From contig NZ_SDQO02000005.1 of NCBI RefSeq assembly GCF_004382825.2, forward strand, positions 30,364-94,363: DNA of 64,000 bases, in the 5' to 3' direction. Shown here one piece after another: positions 37,663 to 47,559 of the stretch. How positions within the stretch are numbered: the stretch's first letter is position 1; each line of letters opens with the position of its first letter. Source of the DNA: Corynebacterium silvaticum. Its GTDB lineage: Bacteria > Actinomycetota > Actinomycetes > Mycobacteriales > Mycobacteriaceae. The notes beneath the pieces are model-generated. The model was not told where the DNA came from and made no database searches. It saw only the letters and a list, made by a program, of their open reading frames with translations. The translations under genes were made by a program, and so were the position numbers.

Positions 37663-38029
37663 TTTTTCTTAGTCTATTTTCTTCTTTGTTTCTGCCTGTA
37701 GACTGTGTTTTATGCCGTGTTTCACCTTAAGGCTGAGGGTGAAAGGTGTCGGTGAGTGACTTCGCTGAACTGGCTTTATGAGGAAATCTTAAAAGGTATT
37801 TTTGCCCCCAAATCGGTAGTGGGGCATGGTACATATTTCCGCTACTCGTGACCCCGGTCATTGTTTTTGGCTTCTGGCTGTAAAAGCACACCGCCATGCC
37901 GCTTAGCTGACTAGTACCTGTTGTTAAACTCGGTTTCCGTTGGCTCGCCTGGCTGACTCCCCACATAGCATGGTCGTCCCGGGTGTGCCCTGCGCCGTAA
38001 TTTTCGAGATGAACTATTGGAAGGTTCTC
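37663..38029. other. Intergenic region between uvrB and usp
   Basis: About 367 bases without a gene. It holds a hairpin at 37720-37744 (TTTCACC against GGTGAAA, 11-nt loop), which could end uvrB transcription, and must include the promoter for the stress-protein gene. Nothing else was recognised. Confidence 0.4.
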
Positions 38030-38470
38030 ATGAGCGATTACTCAACTATCGTCGTCGGTACTGATGGATCCAAGTCTTCGATGCTTGCTGTCGAGCGCGC
38101 CGCCAAGATTGCTGCGGCGCTAGACAGCACCCTCGTTATTGGTCGTGCATATTACGAGAGTAAGGAAGAAGCCTCCAAGACGCTTCGCCAAGACTCCGTG
38201 GCCGTCCTTGGCACCGATCCTGCTCAGAAGAACCTTGATGCTGCAGCTGAGCACGCGAGGAGCTTTGGTGTTGTGAAAGTGGAGACGAAAGTTCGCCCCG
38301 GCACCCCCGTAGAAGCTCTTATGGATATCGTTCGAGAGAGCAATGCTGAACTATTGGTTGTGGGCAACCGTGGTATTAACTCATTGACAGGTCGCCTTTT
38401 GGGATCTGTGCCTGCCGACGTAGCCCGGCAATCAGATTGCGACGTGATGATCGTTCACACAGTGAACTAA
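38030..38470 (+). CDS. Universal stress protein, UspA family
   Basis: A 146-aa single-domain Usp. The N-terminal IVVGTDGSKSS and C-terminal VVGNRGINSLTGRLLGSVPADV fit the ATP-binding pattern G-x2-G-x9-G-(S/T). ATG 38030 follows GGAAGG at good spacing; the frame extends upstream to 37940 without family similarity. A terminator follows. Confidence 0.9.
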   Translation: MSDYSTIVVGTDGSKSSMLAVERAAKIAAALDSTLVIGRAYYESKEEASKTLRQDSVAVLGTDPAQKNLDAAAEHARSFGVVKVETKVRPGTPVEALMDIVRESNAELLVVGNRGINSLTGRLLGSVPADVARQSDCDVMIVHTVN

Positions 38471-38499
38471 GCAAACCGCATCTTCATTGAAACACAATA

Positions 38500-38535
38500 A
38501 AAGCCCAGCGCCTTGTGACAACAGCACTGGGCTTT
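38500..38535. terminator. Bidirectional terminator between usp and the HelD gene
   Basis: AAAGCCCAG at 38500-38508 pairs with CTGGGCTTT at 38527-38535, between convergent genes; A- and T-rich flanks suit both directions. Confidence 0.75.
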
Positions 38536-38542
38536 CGCCGTT

Positions 38543-40810
38543 TTAAATAGGAAGTTCCCCGATAACGGTCAAGGACTGCGTTGCGCGGGTAAGCGCAACA
38601 AACAAGTCTTGCCATCCTTGTGGAGATGCTTCAATAATGTGGTGCGGATCCTCGACAATCACATGGTCAAATTCGAGGCCTTTAATGTCGCTTACTCCCA
38701 GCACTCCCTCGCGGGTAGCGTCATCTGCTGCAATGATTGCGGTGAGTCGGTCTGGATCGGGCTCTCGCAAGGAGCGCGCAATGGCGATCGAATCGCTTCC
38801 TAGGGGAAGAAATTGAACGGGGTTTCCTGATTCCCTAAGCGCAGTGCTCGGCTCAGATTCAGGGGAATAACAGGCGAGAACTCGGTTAGCCACGTCCATG
38901 ATTTCTCGGGGAGTGCGATAGTTAACGGTGAGATGATGCGTGCGAAAACGATGTTTCACAAAAGGGTTCAGGGTGTCTGCCCAAGAATCAACGCCGGCAG
39001 GAGAACCCGTTTGCGAGGTATCTCCCACGAGTGTCATCCATCTCGATGGACTTCGTCTCATAACCATGCGCCATTCCATGGGGGTGAGCTCTTGGGCCTC
39101 GTCTATGATCACATGACCATAAGTCCACAGATGATCTTCTTGAGCTCGCTGTGCTGTGGTACGCACATCGCGGACTTCCTGTCGCTTTGCAAGAGTCTCT
39201 GCGTCGATGATGTCGTGGGCAGAAAGGATTTCGGCATCGGATTCGTCGTCCAAGTCGGTGTTTGATGAGCCCGTCAAAATTTCCAAAGCATCCTGAGCCT
39301 CTTCAATCTGCGCGCGCCATTGGGCGGCTTCTTCCGCGCGCTGAGTTTCTGGATCGGGGATGCCTAGGAGAACGGCGAGTTCGTCGAGAAGCGCGGCGTC
39401 TGAAGAAGCCCAGGGGCTACCTGCAGGACGCAGAAGCGCTGCTTGCGTTTCCTCGTCGTAGTCGAAAGCCGACTGAGCAATAACCGTGGGATCTTCGAGT
39501 AGCGCGGTGAGTACCTGCTCTGGTTCAAGCGCAGGCCAATAGGTACGCACGAGCTTTTCGACGCTCGGGTCATCGAGGAGATCGTCGTGAAGCTGCGCGC
39601 GATCTGCTGCGGAGAGAAGGTTCACGCCGCCGAGGGGATCCGCGCCTATTTTCTGCGCAAGAACTGCGGTGAGTTGTTCTACGAGCGCTTCTTTGAACAG
39701 CGGTTGTGCCTCATTGTGGGGTCGGCGTGTTCTTCTGGCACGAGTGCGTGCTGCCTTGATAATGCTAGGGGAGACAGTAAGCGCAATGTTGCCATCTATG
39801 ATGATCTCTTGGGGATCCTGAGGAACTGTCTGATAATTTTTCACAGTCCTGCTCAAAATGGTGACCATTTCTTCGCTACCCTTGATTTCCCGAGTCAAGA
39901 TCGGCTCAGAGGCATGACCAGAAACTGTTGGGTAGAGATCCCCAACAGTAGAAAGCACGACTCCAGTTTCTCCCAACTCAGGGAGCACGCGAGAAATATA
40001 GTCCAAAAAAGTACGATTGGGCCCGATGATAAGTACGCCAGATTTAGCCAGGTGGTCTCGCCAGGTGTACAGGAGGTAGGCAATCCGGTGAAGCGCTACG
40101 GCAGTCTTTCCAGTGCCGGGACCACCTTCCACGACCATCACTCCGCGTGTCTCGTCGCGGATGATCTGGTCCTGCTCACGTTGAATCGTCTCCACGATGG
40201 AGGTCATGTGTCCAGTACGGGCCTCATGCATAGCTCGATAGAGTGCAGACTCGCTGACAACGTTGCTGGCTGCGGTCGCTTCTGCAACTTGATTGCCAGA
40301 GAGAAGCTCGTCATCGACACCTGTAACCGTGCGTCCACGAGTTCGGATGTGTCTTCTTGCACAGACATTCTCAGGGTTGGCGGTTGTCGCTAGATAAAAA
40401 GGCCTCGCCAACGGGGCACGCCAGTCAAGCAACAGCGTCCGATAATCATCGTCCCTGTCGTCTAATCCCATCCTGCCGATATAGCGGCGATCGACATGGG
40501 GCTGCCCAGGCACCGGATTATCGATGACATCAGTTGACTCGGAATAGACATCGATACGGCCAAAGACCAAACCCAGTTGGGCGATGTTAAGGCGGTCAAT
40601 TTTTTGGTTAAGGGAGTGATACTCGGTTTCCCGGCGCACCAAGGCTTCCGCATCCGGGTTAGAAGGATCGACGTGGAGCATGACCTCGCGGAGTCGTTCA
40701 TTTGCGCGTAAGACCTCGGCGTCAAGTTTGCCAAAAAGCTTATCGACGTACCCCTGCTCGGCGATGACCGCATCAGGTTGACTATTCTCTGCCCCCTGTT
40801 GAGACTTCAA
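38543..40810 (-). CDS. helD: UvrD/HelD-like superfamily 1 helicase
   Basis: A 755-aa ATPase of the HelD (helicase IV-like) group. An N-terminal coiled arm (about residues 15-75, EVLRANERLREV, SLNQKIDRLN) precedes a split UvrD core: Walker A EGGPGTGKT near 231-238, IIDEAQELTPMEW near 572, VGDTSQTGSP, and DIKGLEFDHVIVEDP with VALTRATQSL near the end. In mycobacteria and bacilli HelD binds RNA polymerase and releases stalled complexes; assumed here from family. The first usable start is TTG 40810, after AAAGG. Confidence 0.85.
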   Translation of the reverse strand: MKSQQGAENSQPDAVIAEQGYVDKLFGKLDAEVLRANERLREVMLHVDPSNPDAEALVRRETEYHSLNQKIDRLNIAQLGLVFGRIDVYSESTDVIDNPVPGQPHVDRRYIGRMGLDDRDDDYRTLLLDWRAPLARPFYLATTANPENVCARRHIRTRGRTVTGVDDELLSGNQVAEATAASNVVSESALYRAMHEARTGHMTSIVETIQREQDQIIRDETRGVMVVEGGPGTGKTAVALHRIAYLLYTWRDHLAKSGVLIIGPNRTFLDYISRVLPELGETGVVLSTVGDLYPTVSGHASEPILTREIKGSEEMVTILSRTVKNYQTVPQDPQEIIIDGNIALTVSPSIIKAARTRARRTRRPHNEAQPLFKEALVEQLTAVLAQKIGADPLGGVNLLSAADRAQLHDDLLDDPSVEKLVRTYWPALEPEQVLTALLEDPTVIAQSAFDYDEETQAALLRPAGSPWASSDAALLDELAVLLGIPDPETQRAEEAAQWRAQIEEAQDALEILTGSSNTDLDDESDAEILSAHDIIDAETLAKRQEVRDVRTTAQRAQEDHLWTYGHVIIDEAQELTPMEWRMVMRRSPSRWMTLVGDTSQTGSPAGVDSWADTLNPFVKHRFRTHHLTVNYRTPREIMDVANRVLACYSPESEPSTALRESGNPVQFLPLGSDSIAIARSLREPDPDRLTAIIAADDATREGVLGVSDIKGLEFDHVIVEDPHHIIEASPQGWQDLFVALTRATQSLTVIGELPI

Positions 40811-40962
40811 TACACAGCCTTTCCCATTACGTGCATAAAACTCGACAATATGTTTTCATCTGATGTGCTCTACAAACAGAACATGATCCGTTGAGAGTCT
40901 GAAGAGTTATCCAGCATAGCGTTAAAACAAAAAGAGCGTGCAGTGAGTCCTCGGGTAAATAA

Positions 40963-40993
40963 AATGCCGGGTCGGGACACCCGATCCGGCATT
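40963..40993 (-). terminator. Intrinsic terminator of the DoxX-like gene
   Basis: A 14-bp stem (AATGCCGGGTCGGG against CCCGATCCGGCATT, one wobble) with a 3-nt loop; on the minus strand it runs into TTTTATTT, 24 bases past the gene's stop. Confidence 0.8.
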
Positions 40994-41016
40994 ATCTCAA
41001 AACAAAGCAGAGGTAG

Positions 41017-41862
41017 TTAGAAGGCTCCGTCGAAACGTTTCATGGCTTTATTCAAAGCCTTTTCTGCCTGGTTTTGCAAACGAGAGGCTTTTTTACTGGC
41101 CTTTTTAGCGGAACGTCCAGTTGACTTCTCAGCTTGAGCGTAGGCCTCCGCAGCTCGTTCCTGAGCCTTAGCGGCAACTTTTACTGCCTTTTTCTTAGCG
41201 ATTTTTGCGTTGCTTTGAGCCGTTGTGAGCCAGTCATCCTTGTTGTCTTCTACGTAGCCCTGAGCAGCTTGTGCATACTCGGTTACCTTATCGGTGGCAT
41301 CGCCGATCCAGTCTTTAGCAGTGGAGGCAAAGGCTGATGCTGTTTCTTGTGCCTGCTCAGCGAGTTTATCTGTTTCAGATTTCGTTGGAAGAGCCTGCTG
41401 AATTTGGGTGCTGGCTTTTTGCGCTGCTTTATCGGCACGCCACTTTAAACTTGGCTTTCCTGCTGTATCGACACTGGTGATAGTCAGCCCGCCGAGCAGC
41501 GCGACGCTGGTAAGGAAACCTTGTTTACGGGCTGTCTTCTCCTCACGATCCTGAGTTTCCCAGAAAGCGTGACGGGCAAGGATCGTAGGAACGCTCAGCG
41601 CGGCAAGCGTCGTTGCGGCAAGACGTGGGGACTTGCCAAGCGCAAGCAGGGTGCCTGCACCAATCTTCGCACCGCCTACTGCCTGCGTGATGAGCTTAGG
41701 ATCATCCGGTATCTGACGGTAGTATTTCCGCGGAAGAACTGTACGGAGGTGACCGAGAACGGTCTGAGTCCCTTCCACATGTGCTTGGCTATTGAGAACG
41801 GTGTCCGCGCCGTCGGCAATATAAACGGAAGCGAGCATCGGTCGGGCGATCTTGCGGATCAT
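41017..41862 (-). CDS. DoxX-like membrane protein with a Lys/Ala-rich cytosolic tail
   Basis: A 281-aa protein. The first half (about residues 1-130) has the DoxX pattern: MLASVYIADGADTVLN, ITQAVGGAKIGAGTLLALGKSPRLAATTLAAL, and further hydrophobic segments. From about residue 145 it becomes hydrophilic, and the last 90 residues are Lys/Ala-rich and probably helical (AKKKAVKVAAKAQERAAEAY, RSAKKASKKASRLQNQ), like histone H1-type or HBHA-type basic tails. ATG 41862 is chosen with AGGAG upstream. Function unknown; nucleic-acid or membrane-surface binding by the tail is inference. Confidence 0.75.
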   Translation of the reverse strand: MIRKIARPMLASVYIADGADTVLNSQAHVEGTQTVLGHLRTVLPRKYYRQIPDDPKLITQAVGGAKIGAGTLLALGKSPRLAATTLAALSVPTILARHAFWETQDREEKTARKQGFLTSVALLGGLTITSVDTAGKPSLKWRADKAAQKASTQIQQALPTKSETDKLAEQAQETASAFASTAKDWIGDATDKVTEYAQAAQGYVEDNKDDWLTTAQSNAKIAKKKAVKVAAKAQERAAEAYAQAEKSTGRSAKKASKKASRLQNQAEKALNKAMKRFDGAF

Positions 41863-42113
41863 GGGCAAAGTCTCCTTCGTAATTTATTCGACGCGCAGCC
41901 GTTGGGGGATCTTGGCGATAAAGCAATGAAGCAATCACCAGAAAAGGTAGCGAGCCGAGTTTGCGCATGCAGTAGCAACAGCGTGCGCGTTATCCAACGC
42001 CTACTTAAGCCATGGTACATATCAATACGTTGTGTTGGTGGAATTTTCCTCCCTTATTGTTAATGCATGAAGTACGTGCGTGGGGTCTTGTTGTGGTGAT
42101 GAGCGCTGCTGAC

Positions 42114-42719
42114 CTACCAGCCGCGGGCCCGCCATTCGTCGAGGTGAGGGCGCTCTGCACCTAATGTGGTGGGCTTTCCGTGGCCAGGATGGACAACTGT
42201 AGTATCCGGGTACTTTTGGAAAAGTTTGGTCGATACATCATCTAAAAGCTTTATAAAATCCTGGCTGTTCTCTGTTTTTCCTACCCCTCCTGGGAAAAGT
42301 GAATCGCCAACAAAGAGATGCGTGGTTTCTCCGATAAGGACTGCAATCGCAGCACCACCTGCAGTATGTCCATGCAGGATATGAACCGGAAAATCGTGGC
42401 CGGCAAAAGAAAGGACATCTGAGTCTGTGAGCAGGACATCTATGGGGGCATTAATATTCGCGGCATCGGGTTGAGGCGCAAAGTGCTTGGCACCTGTGTG
42501 CTCAAGAATGTGGGGGAGCGCCCGCAGATGGTCCCAGTGACTGTGTGTGCTCAGAACTGCGGTGATGGAGACATCGTTTTCAGCAGCTAGATCTAATAGG
42601 GCTTGTGGGTTATCGGCGGCGTCGATAAGCAATGCCTCTTTCCCCACACAAAGGAGATAACAGTTGTTATCCATTTCTGACACGGAAATCTGCGCAAGTG
42701 TTATGTCTCGGTTGTTCAT
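42114..42719 (-). CDS. Metallo-beta-lactamase-fold hydrolase, glyoxalase II-like
   Basis: A 201-aa binuclear metal hydrolase. The motif THSHWDH gives the H-x-H-x-DH ligands near residues 58-64; further ligands are in LHGHTAGG, FVGDSLFP and VHPGHGKPT. It resembles small hydroxyacylglutathione-hydrolase-like proteins; the substrate in a mycothiol-using organism is uncertain. It is divergent from uvrA with 285 bases between, where nothing further was recognised. Confidence 0.85.
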   Translation of the reverse strand: MNNRDITLAQISVSEMDNNCYLLCVGKEALLIDAADNPQALLDLAAENDVSITAVLSTHSHWDHLRALPHILEHTGAKHFAPQPDAANINAPIDVLLTDSDVLSFAGHDFPVHILHGHTAGGAAIAVLIGETTHLFVGDSLFPGGVGKTENSQDFIKLLDDVSTKLFQKYPDTTVVHPGHGKPTTLGAERPHLDEWRARGW

Positions 42720-43004
42720 ACAATCTACGATAGCGAAGAACCTAAAAAGCGTCCATATGTTCGAATGTGGTGTAGTCTGATGGAAAGCCTATGGTCTGTG
42801 GATACCTAAGCTCGTGTGCGAGATTGGGAATACAACTTTGTATGGGCCAGTTGTGTAAAAGAGGTTGAAAGTACCATGCGTCTCTTGTGGAGTTAGCGGT
42901 TACCTGCGTATAAGCAGGAGATTGATAAAAATCATGGGCCTGCGGATATAGCGTTGTATTACAACGGGTATTAATGGCTCGGCAATGGTGAGGAATGGAA
43001 TAGA

Positions 43005-45869
43005 GTGGCAGATCGTCTTGTAGTGCGTGGCGCACGGGAGCACAACCTAAAAGGCGTGGATATTGATATTCCGCGTGACTCTATGGTGGTGTTCACGGGC
43101 CTATCGGGATCGGGAAAGTCATCCTTAGCTTTTGACACGATTTTTGCCGAAGGACAGCGACGCTATGTTGAGTCTCTGTCTTCATACGCTCGGATGTTCT
43201 TGGGTCAGATGGACAAGCCGGATGTTGATTTCATTGATGGACTTTCTCCCGCAGTATCCATTGATCAGAAGTCCACTAACCGCAACCCGCGGTCCACGGT
43301 TGGCACGATCACAGAGATCTACGATTATCTCCGACTCCTGTTTGCGCGAGCGGGCACCGCACATTGTCCGGTCTGCGATGCTGTGATCGAGCGTCAGACT
43401 CCGCAGCAGATCGTTGACCAAGTATTAGCCATGGAAGAGGGCCTGAAATTCCAAGTGCTGGCTCCCGTTGTGCGTACCCGTAAAGGGGAATTTGTCGATC
43501 TTTTCGCAGATTTAGCTTCCCAGGGATTCTCACGAGTGCAGGTCGATGGGGAAGTGTATTCCTTAACGGAACCTCCCACGCTGAAGAAGAAGATCAAGCA
43601 TGATATTGACGTGGTAGTAGATAGGCTTCAGGTGAAGCCATCGCAGCGCCAGCGTTTAACAGACTCGGTAGAGACGGCACTGGGGCTAGCCGACGGGGTT
43701 GTCGCTTTGGACTTTGTATCCCTCGACGCCTCCGACCCGAATCGAGTTCGGCGTTTTTCGGAGAAAATGGCGTGTCCCAATGGTCACGTGTTGAGCGTCG
43801 ATGAACTTGAACCGCGTTCTTTCTCTTTCAATTCCCCTTATGGGGCGTGCCCTGATTGTGATGGTTTGGGAACCCGCAGGGTTGTAGACATCGATCTTCT
43901 GATTCCAGACAAAGACGCTCCGGTGATGCAATGCGTTCAACCTTGGAATTCAAGCCCAAATCATAAGTATTTTCAAAAGCTTATTGAAGGACTGGCAACA
44001 GCCCTGGGATTTGATCCCGAAACTCCGTTTAGCGAGTTAACTAAAGCCCAACAAAATGCACTCATTAACGGTAGTTCCGATGAAGTGACCGTGCGCTATA
44101 AAAACCGTTATGGTCGGGTGCGCAAATGGACAGCGCCTTTTGAAGGCGTTCTGGGCTATATCGACAGAAAATTAGAGCAAACTGGCTCAGAATCGCAGAA
44201 GGATCGGTTGCTCCAATACACCCGTGAGGATGCATGTAAAACATGTGGTGGTGCTCGCTTGCGTCCGGAGATTTTGGCTGTGCGCATCAGCTCTACGTCT
44301 CATGGCGAGCTTTCTATCGCAGGATTGAGCGAGCTCTCTGTTAATGATGCTGCAGAATTTTTAGAGTCCTTGGTACTGGGCAAGCGTGAGGAGATCATCG
44401 CTGGTGCTGTGCTGAAGGAGATCAACGCTAGGTTAAAGTTCCTGCTAGACGTTGGTCTGAATTACCTCACTTTGAATCGGAGTGCAGGCACATTATCTGG
44501 AGGTGAGGCCCAGCGTATTCGTTTGGCCACCCAGATCGGTTCTGGTTTGGCCGGAGTCCTCTATGTCCTTGACGAGCCCTCAATTGGGTTGCATCAACGG
44601 GATAACCAGCGCTTGATCGCCACGCTTGAGCGCCTTCGAGATATCGGAAATACACTCATCGTTGTAGAACATGATGAGGACACTATTCGTGCAGCAGATT
44701 GGCTTATCGACGTAGGCCCAAAGGCTGGCGAGTACGGCGGCCAAATTGTTTATCAAGGAAAGCCCCAGGGAATCATCAAGTGCGAGGAATCTATCACTGG
44801 TGCTTATCTTTCTGGTCGAAAAGTTCTTGGGGTACCAGATGATCGCCGAGATATTGACCCGGGCCGCAAGCTCAAAGTTGTGGGGGCACGAGAAAACAAC
44901 CTCAAGGATATTGATGTCGAAATACCGTTGGGAGTGTTGGCCTGCATTACTGGTGTATCAGGCTCGGGCAAATCGACTCTTATTAATCAGATTCTTGCGA
45001 AAGTACTGGGCAATGAGCTGAATAGGGCTCGGAATGTTCCTGGACGTGCGAAGCGCGTTGAAGGAATTGAAAACTTAGACAAATTAGTTCAGGTTGATCA
45101 ATCGCCTATTGGGCGCACGCCTCGTTCTAATCCTGCGACGTATACAGGAGTCTTTGACAAGATCAGAACGTTATTTGCCGAGACCTCAGAGGCGAAGGTG
45201 CGGGGCTATAAAGCTGGCCGCTTCTCCTTTAACGTCAAAGGAGGCCGGTGTGAAGCGTGCCAGGGAGATGGGACGCTGAAGATCGAAATGAACTTCTTAC
45301 CTGATGTCTATGTCCCGTGTGAGGTCTGTCAAGGAGCTCGCTACAATCGCGAGACTTTGGAAGTTAAGTACAAAGGCAAAAACATTGCCGAGGTTCTTGA
45401 CATGCCGATTAGTGAGGCTGCTGAGTTCTTTGAGCCGATCACCTCAATTCATCGATACCTTAAAACTTTAACGGAAGTGGGACTGGGTTACGTTAGGTTA
45501 GGGCAATCGGCGACAACCCTTTCTGGTGGTGAAGTACAGCGTGTAAAGCTTGCCTCTGAGCTGCAAAAGCGCTCTAACGGAAGAACCATTTATATCTTGG
45601 ATGAACCGACAACAGGGCTTCATTTTGAAGACATCAGGAAGCTTATGTTGGTGATTCAGGGATTGGTGGATAAGGGAAATTCGGTCATTGTGATCGAGCA
45701 TAACTTGGATGTAATAAAGGCAGCTGACTGGATTATTGACATGGGACCAGAAGGTGGATCCGGCGGAGGGACTGTAGTGGCAGAAGGTACACCGGAAACC
45801 GTTGCGACTGTCCCTGGTTCCTACACTGGAGCTTTTTTAAAGGAAGTTTTAGGAAAGCAACCGGCCTAG
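43005..45869 (+). CDS. uvrA: Excinuclease ABC subunit A
   Basis: DNA-damage recognition ATPase of nucleotide excision repair, 954 aa. Two ABC modules: Walker [10 protein letters not shown] near residues 31-39 and GVSGSGKST near 650, with signatures [12 protein letters not shown] and [12 protein letters not shown]. Zinc-binding Cys pairs appear in CPDCDGLG and in [11 protein letters not shown]...[13 protein letters not shown] 43005 follows GAGGAATGG. Length is normal. Confidence 0.97.
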   Translation: MADRLVVRGAREHNLKGVDIDIPRDSMVVFTGLSGSGKSSLAFDTIFAEGQRRYVESLSSYARMFLGQMDKPDVDFIDGLSPAVSIDQKSTNRNPRSTVGTITEIYDYLRLLFARAGTAHCPVCDAVIERQTPQQIVDQVLAMEEGLKFQVLAPVVRTRKGEFVDLFADLASQGFSRVQVDGEVYSLTEPPTLKKKIKHDIDVVVDRLQVKPSQRQRLTDSVETALGLADGVVALDFVSLDASDPNRVRRFSEKMACPNGHVLSVDELEPRSFSFNSPYGACPDCDGLGTRRVVDIDLLIPDKDAPVMQCVQPWNSSPNHKYFQKLIEGLATALGFDPETPFSELTKAQQNALINGSSDEVTVRYKNRYGRVRKWTAPFEGVLGYIDRKLEQTGSESQKDRLLQYTREDACKTCGGARLRPEILAVRISSTSHGELSIAGLSELSVNDAAEFLESLVLGKREEIIAGAVLKEINARLKFLLDVGLNYLTLNRSAGTLSGGEAQRIRLATQIGSGLAGVLYVLDEPSIGLHQRDNQRLIATLERLRDIGNTLIVVEHDEDTIRAADWLIDVGPKAGEYGGQIVYQGKPQGIIKCEESITGAYLSGRKVLGVPDDRRDIDPGRKLKVVGARENNLKDIDVEIPLGVLACITGVSGSGKSTLINQILAKVLGNELNRARNVPGRAKRVEGIENLDKLVQVDQSPIGRTPRSNPATYTGVFDKIRTLFAETSEAKVRGYKAGRFSFNVKGGRCEACQGDGTLKIEMNFLPDVYVPCEVCQGARYNRETLEVKYKGKNIAEVLDMPISEAAEFFEPITSIHRYLKTLTEVGLGYVRLGQSATTLSGGEVQRVKLASELQKRSNGRTIYILDEPTTGLHFEDIRKLMLVIQGLVDKGNSVIVIEHNLDVIKAADWIIDMGPEGGSGGGTVVAEGTPETVATVPGSYTGAFLKEVLGKQPA

Positions 45870-46046
45870 TAAAGCCGTCGATTTGTGCAGATATTACTAG
45901 TGCTGATATGGTTGGCTCTACTACCGCCTGGGTGGATAAACGTCTTGCTTGTTTTCAAGTTGAGTAGTTTTGTTTATTCAGGTCGCAAGTGGAGATCATC
46001 CCACCTGAAGCCGCAAATGTACGTTTGCAGGACAAAGGTAAAAGGG

Positions 46047-46076
46047 TACATGTGTGACTTCAAAGTCACACATGTA
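46047..46076. other. 14-bp perfect palindrome in the uvrA-infC gap
   Basis: TACATGTGTGACTT at 46047-46060 and AAGTCACACATGTA at 46063-46076 pair perfectly over CA. No T-run follows, so it is not a plain terminator. It contains TGTGA...TCACA, but spaced 8 rather than the 6 bases of a CRP-type site. A second hairpin with T-run follows seven bases later. Confidence 0.6.
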
Positions 46077-46082
46077 TGGATC

Positions 46083-46115
46083 TCCCGTTCATTGTTAAAG
46101 ATGGACGGGATTTTT
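46083..46115 (+). terminator. Intrinsic terminator upstream of infC (uvrA end or infC attenuator)
   Basis: TCCCGTTCAT pairs with ATGGACGGGA (one wobble) over eight bases and runs into TTTTTC. It is 214 bases after uvrA and only 80 before infC, so it could be either the uvrA terminator or a leader attenuator of the infC-rpmI-rplT operon. Confidence 0.75.
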
Positions 46116-46194
46116 CTATGTCTTTATGTATTTAGGTGAAATCTACGGGCGATGGGCGCGGTACATCACATTAATTGCTACTTGAGGAGTCCCC

Positions 46195-46716
46195 ATCAGC
46201 GCTGAAGCTCGCATCAATGAGCGCATCCGAGTTTCCGAGGTCCGTCTTGTCGGTCCTAACGGAGAACAGGTGGGCATCGTGCGTATCGACGACGCCCGCA
46301 AGCTCGCTTACGAAGCAGACCTTGATCTTGTCGAGGTTGCTCCTAACGCTAAACCGCCCGTTTGCAAGATTATGGACTATGGAAAGTTCAAATACGAGCA
46401 GGCACAAAAGGCGCGTGAAGCTCGGAAGAACCAGCAGCAGACTGTGGTCAAGGAGCAGAAGTTCCGTCCCAAGATCGACGATCACGATTATGAGACAAAA
46501 AAGAACAATGTGATCCGGTTCCTTGAAAAGGGTTCCAAGGTGAAGGTCACCATTATGTTCCGTGGTCGCGAGCAGTCTCGTCCGGAACTGGGTTTCCGTT
46601 TGCTGGAGCGTCTTGCGGATGATGTCGCAGATTTCGGCATTGTGGAGACAAAGCCTAAGCAAGATGGTCGTAATATGACGATGGTTTTCGGGCCGGTCCG
46701 CAAGGGCAAGAAGTAA
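46195..46716 (+). CDS. infC: Translation initiation factor IF-3 (AUC start)
   Basis: Binds the 30S subunit and proofreads start-codon choice. The family N-terminus ([27 protein letters not shown]) is complete only if translation begins at ATC 46195; GAGGAG at 46184-46189 is at ideal spacing and no ATG or GTG lies in frame before GTG 46270, which would delete 25 conserved residues. Rare start codons on infC are a known autoregulation device (AUU in E. coli). Product 173 aa, normal, with both the N-domain and the C-domain ([19 protein letters not shown]). First gene of infC-rpmI-rplT. Confidence 0.9.
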   Translation: MSAEARINERIRVSEVRLVGPNGEQVGIVRIDDARKLAYEADLDLVEVAPNAKPPVCKIMDYGKFKYEQAQKAREARKNQQQTVVKEQKFRPKIDDHDYETKKNNVIRFLEKGSKVKVTIMFRGREQSRPELGFRLLERLADDVADFGIVETKPKQDGRNMTMVFGPVRKGKK

Positions 46717-46748
46717 TACTTTAAAGACACTAAAAGGACGTAAATTCC

Positions 46749-46943
46749 ATGAAGCAGAAGACCCACAAGGGCACCGCTAAGCGCGTCAAGGTCACCGGCT
46801 CCGGCAAGCTGCGTCGTGAGCGCGCCAACCGTCGCCACCTTCTCGAGGGCAAGCCCTCCACTCGCACTCGTCGCTTGAAGGGTACTGAGGACGTCTCCAA
46901 GGCTGACACCAAGCGCGTCAAGCGCCTCTTGGGTATGGCGTAA
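46749..46943 (+). CDS. rpmI: 50S ribosomal protein L35
   Basis: A 64-aa basic ribosomal protein, starting [20 protein letters not shown] and ending KRLLGMA. It is 32 bases after infC in the conserved IF3-L35-L20 operon. Confidence 0.96.
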   Translation: MKQKTHKGTAKRVKVTGSGKLRRERANRRHLLEGKPSTRTRRLKGTEDVSKADTKRVKRLLGMA

Positions 46944-47006
46944 TAGCGCCTTCCAATCATCCTCATTTCTCTTTAAGAACCTAAAACGATTAAGGAAGTT
47001 TTCACT

Positions 47007-47390
47007 GTGGCACGTGTCAAGCGCTCACTGAATGCTAAGAAGAAGCGTCGCGAGATTCTCAAGGCCGCCAAGGGCTACCGCGGCCAGCGTTCCCGCCTGT
47101 ACCGTAAGGCAAAGGAGCAGTGGCTCCACTCTATGACCTACGCTTACCGCGATCGTCGCGCGCGTAAGTCTGAGTTCCGTAAGCTGTGGATCACCCGTAT
47201 CAACGCTGCGGCTCGTATGAACGACATCACCTACAACCGTCTCATCCAGGGTCTCCGCCTTGCTGAGATCGAGGTTGACCGCAAGGGTCTCGCTGACCTT
47301 GCTGTAAATGATTTCGCTGCATTCTCCGCAATCTGCGAAGCTGCTAAGGCTGCTCTTCCTGAGGGCGTTAACGCTCCTAAGGCTGCCTAA
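47007..47390 (+). CDS. rplT: 50S ribosomal protein L20
   Basis: A 127-aa early-assembly 23S rRNA-binding protein ([34 protein letters not shown]). It starts with GTG 47007. In other bacteria L20 represses this operon through a leader structure; see the palindrome and terminator upstream of infC. Confidence 0.97.
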   Translation: MARVKRSLNAKKKRREILKAAKGYRGQRSRLYRKAKEQWLHSMTYAYRDRRARKSEFRKLWITRINAAARMNDITYNRLIQGLRLAEIEVDRKGLADLAVNDFAAFSAICEAAKAALPEGVNAPKAA

Positions 47391-47406
47391 TTTAGCTTGA
47401 AAATTA

Positions 47407-47453
47407 AACAAGACATCCGCCTCGTCACTCTTGTACGAGGCGGATGTCTTGTT
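47407..47453 (+). terminator. Intrinsic terminator of infC-rpmI-rplT
   Basis: A perfect 19-bp stem (AACAAGACATCCGCCTCGT and complement) with a 9-nt loop lies 17 bases past rplT and is followed by T. Confidence 0.88.
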
Positions 47454-47503
47454 TATGGAGATGCGGGCATCGGGCAGGCGTCGTTAAGCTTCATGCTTAT
47501 GAA

Positions 47504-47545
47504 AAAGCTCCTCTTCCGTTCACGCTAAGGCGGAAGAGGAGCTTT
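47504..47545 (-). terminator. Intrinsic terminator of the small membrane-protein gene
   Basis: A perfect 15-bp stem (AAAGCTCCTCTTCCG and complement), 15 bases beyond the minus-strand stop codon, runs into TTTTTC on that strand. Confidence 0.85.
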
Positions 47546-47559
47546 AGAAAACAAATGGG

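Noticed and set aside
46051..46072. GlxR (CRP-type) site in the palindrome before infC
   Set aside because: TGTGA and TCACA are separated by eight bases instead of six and are explained by the longer 14-bp palindrome.
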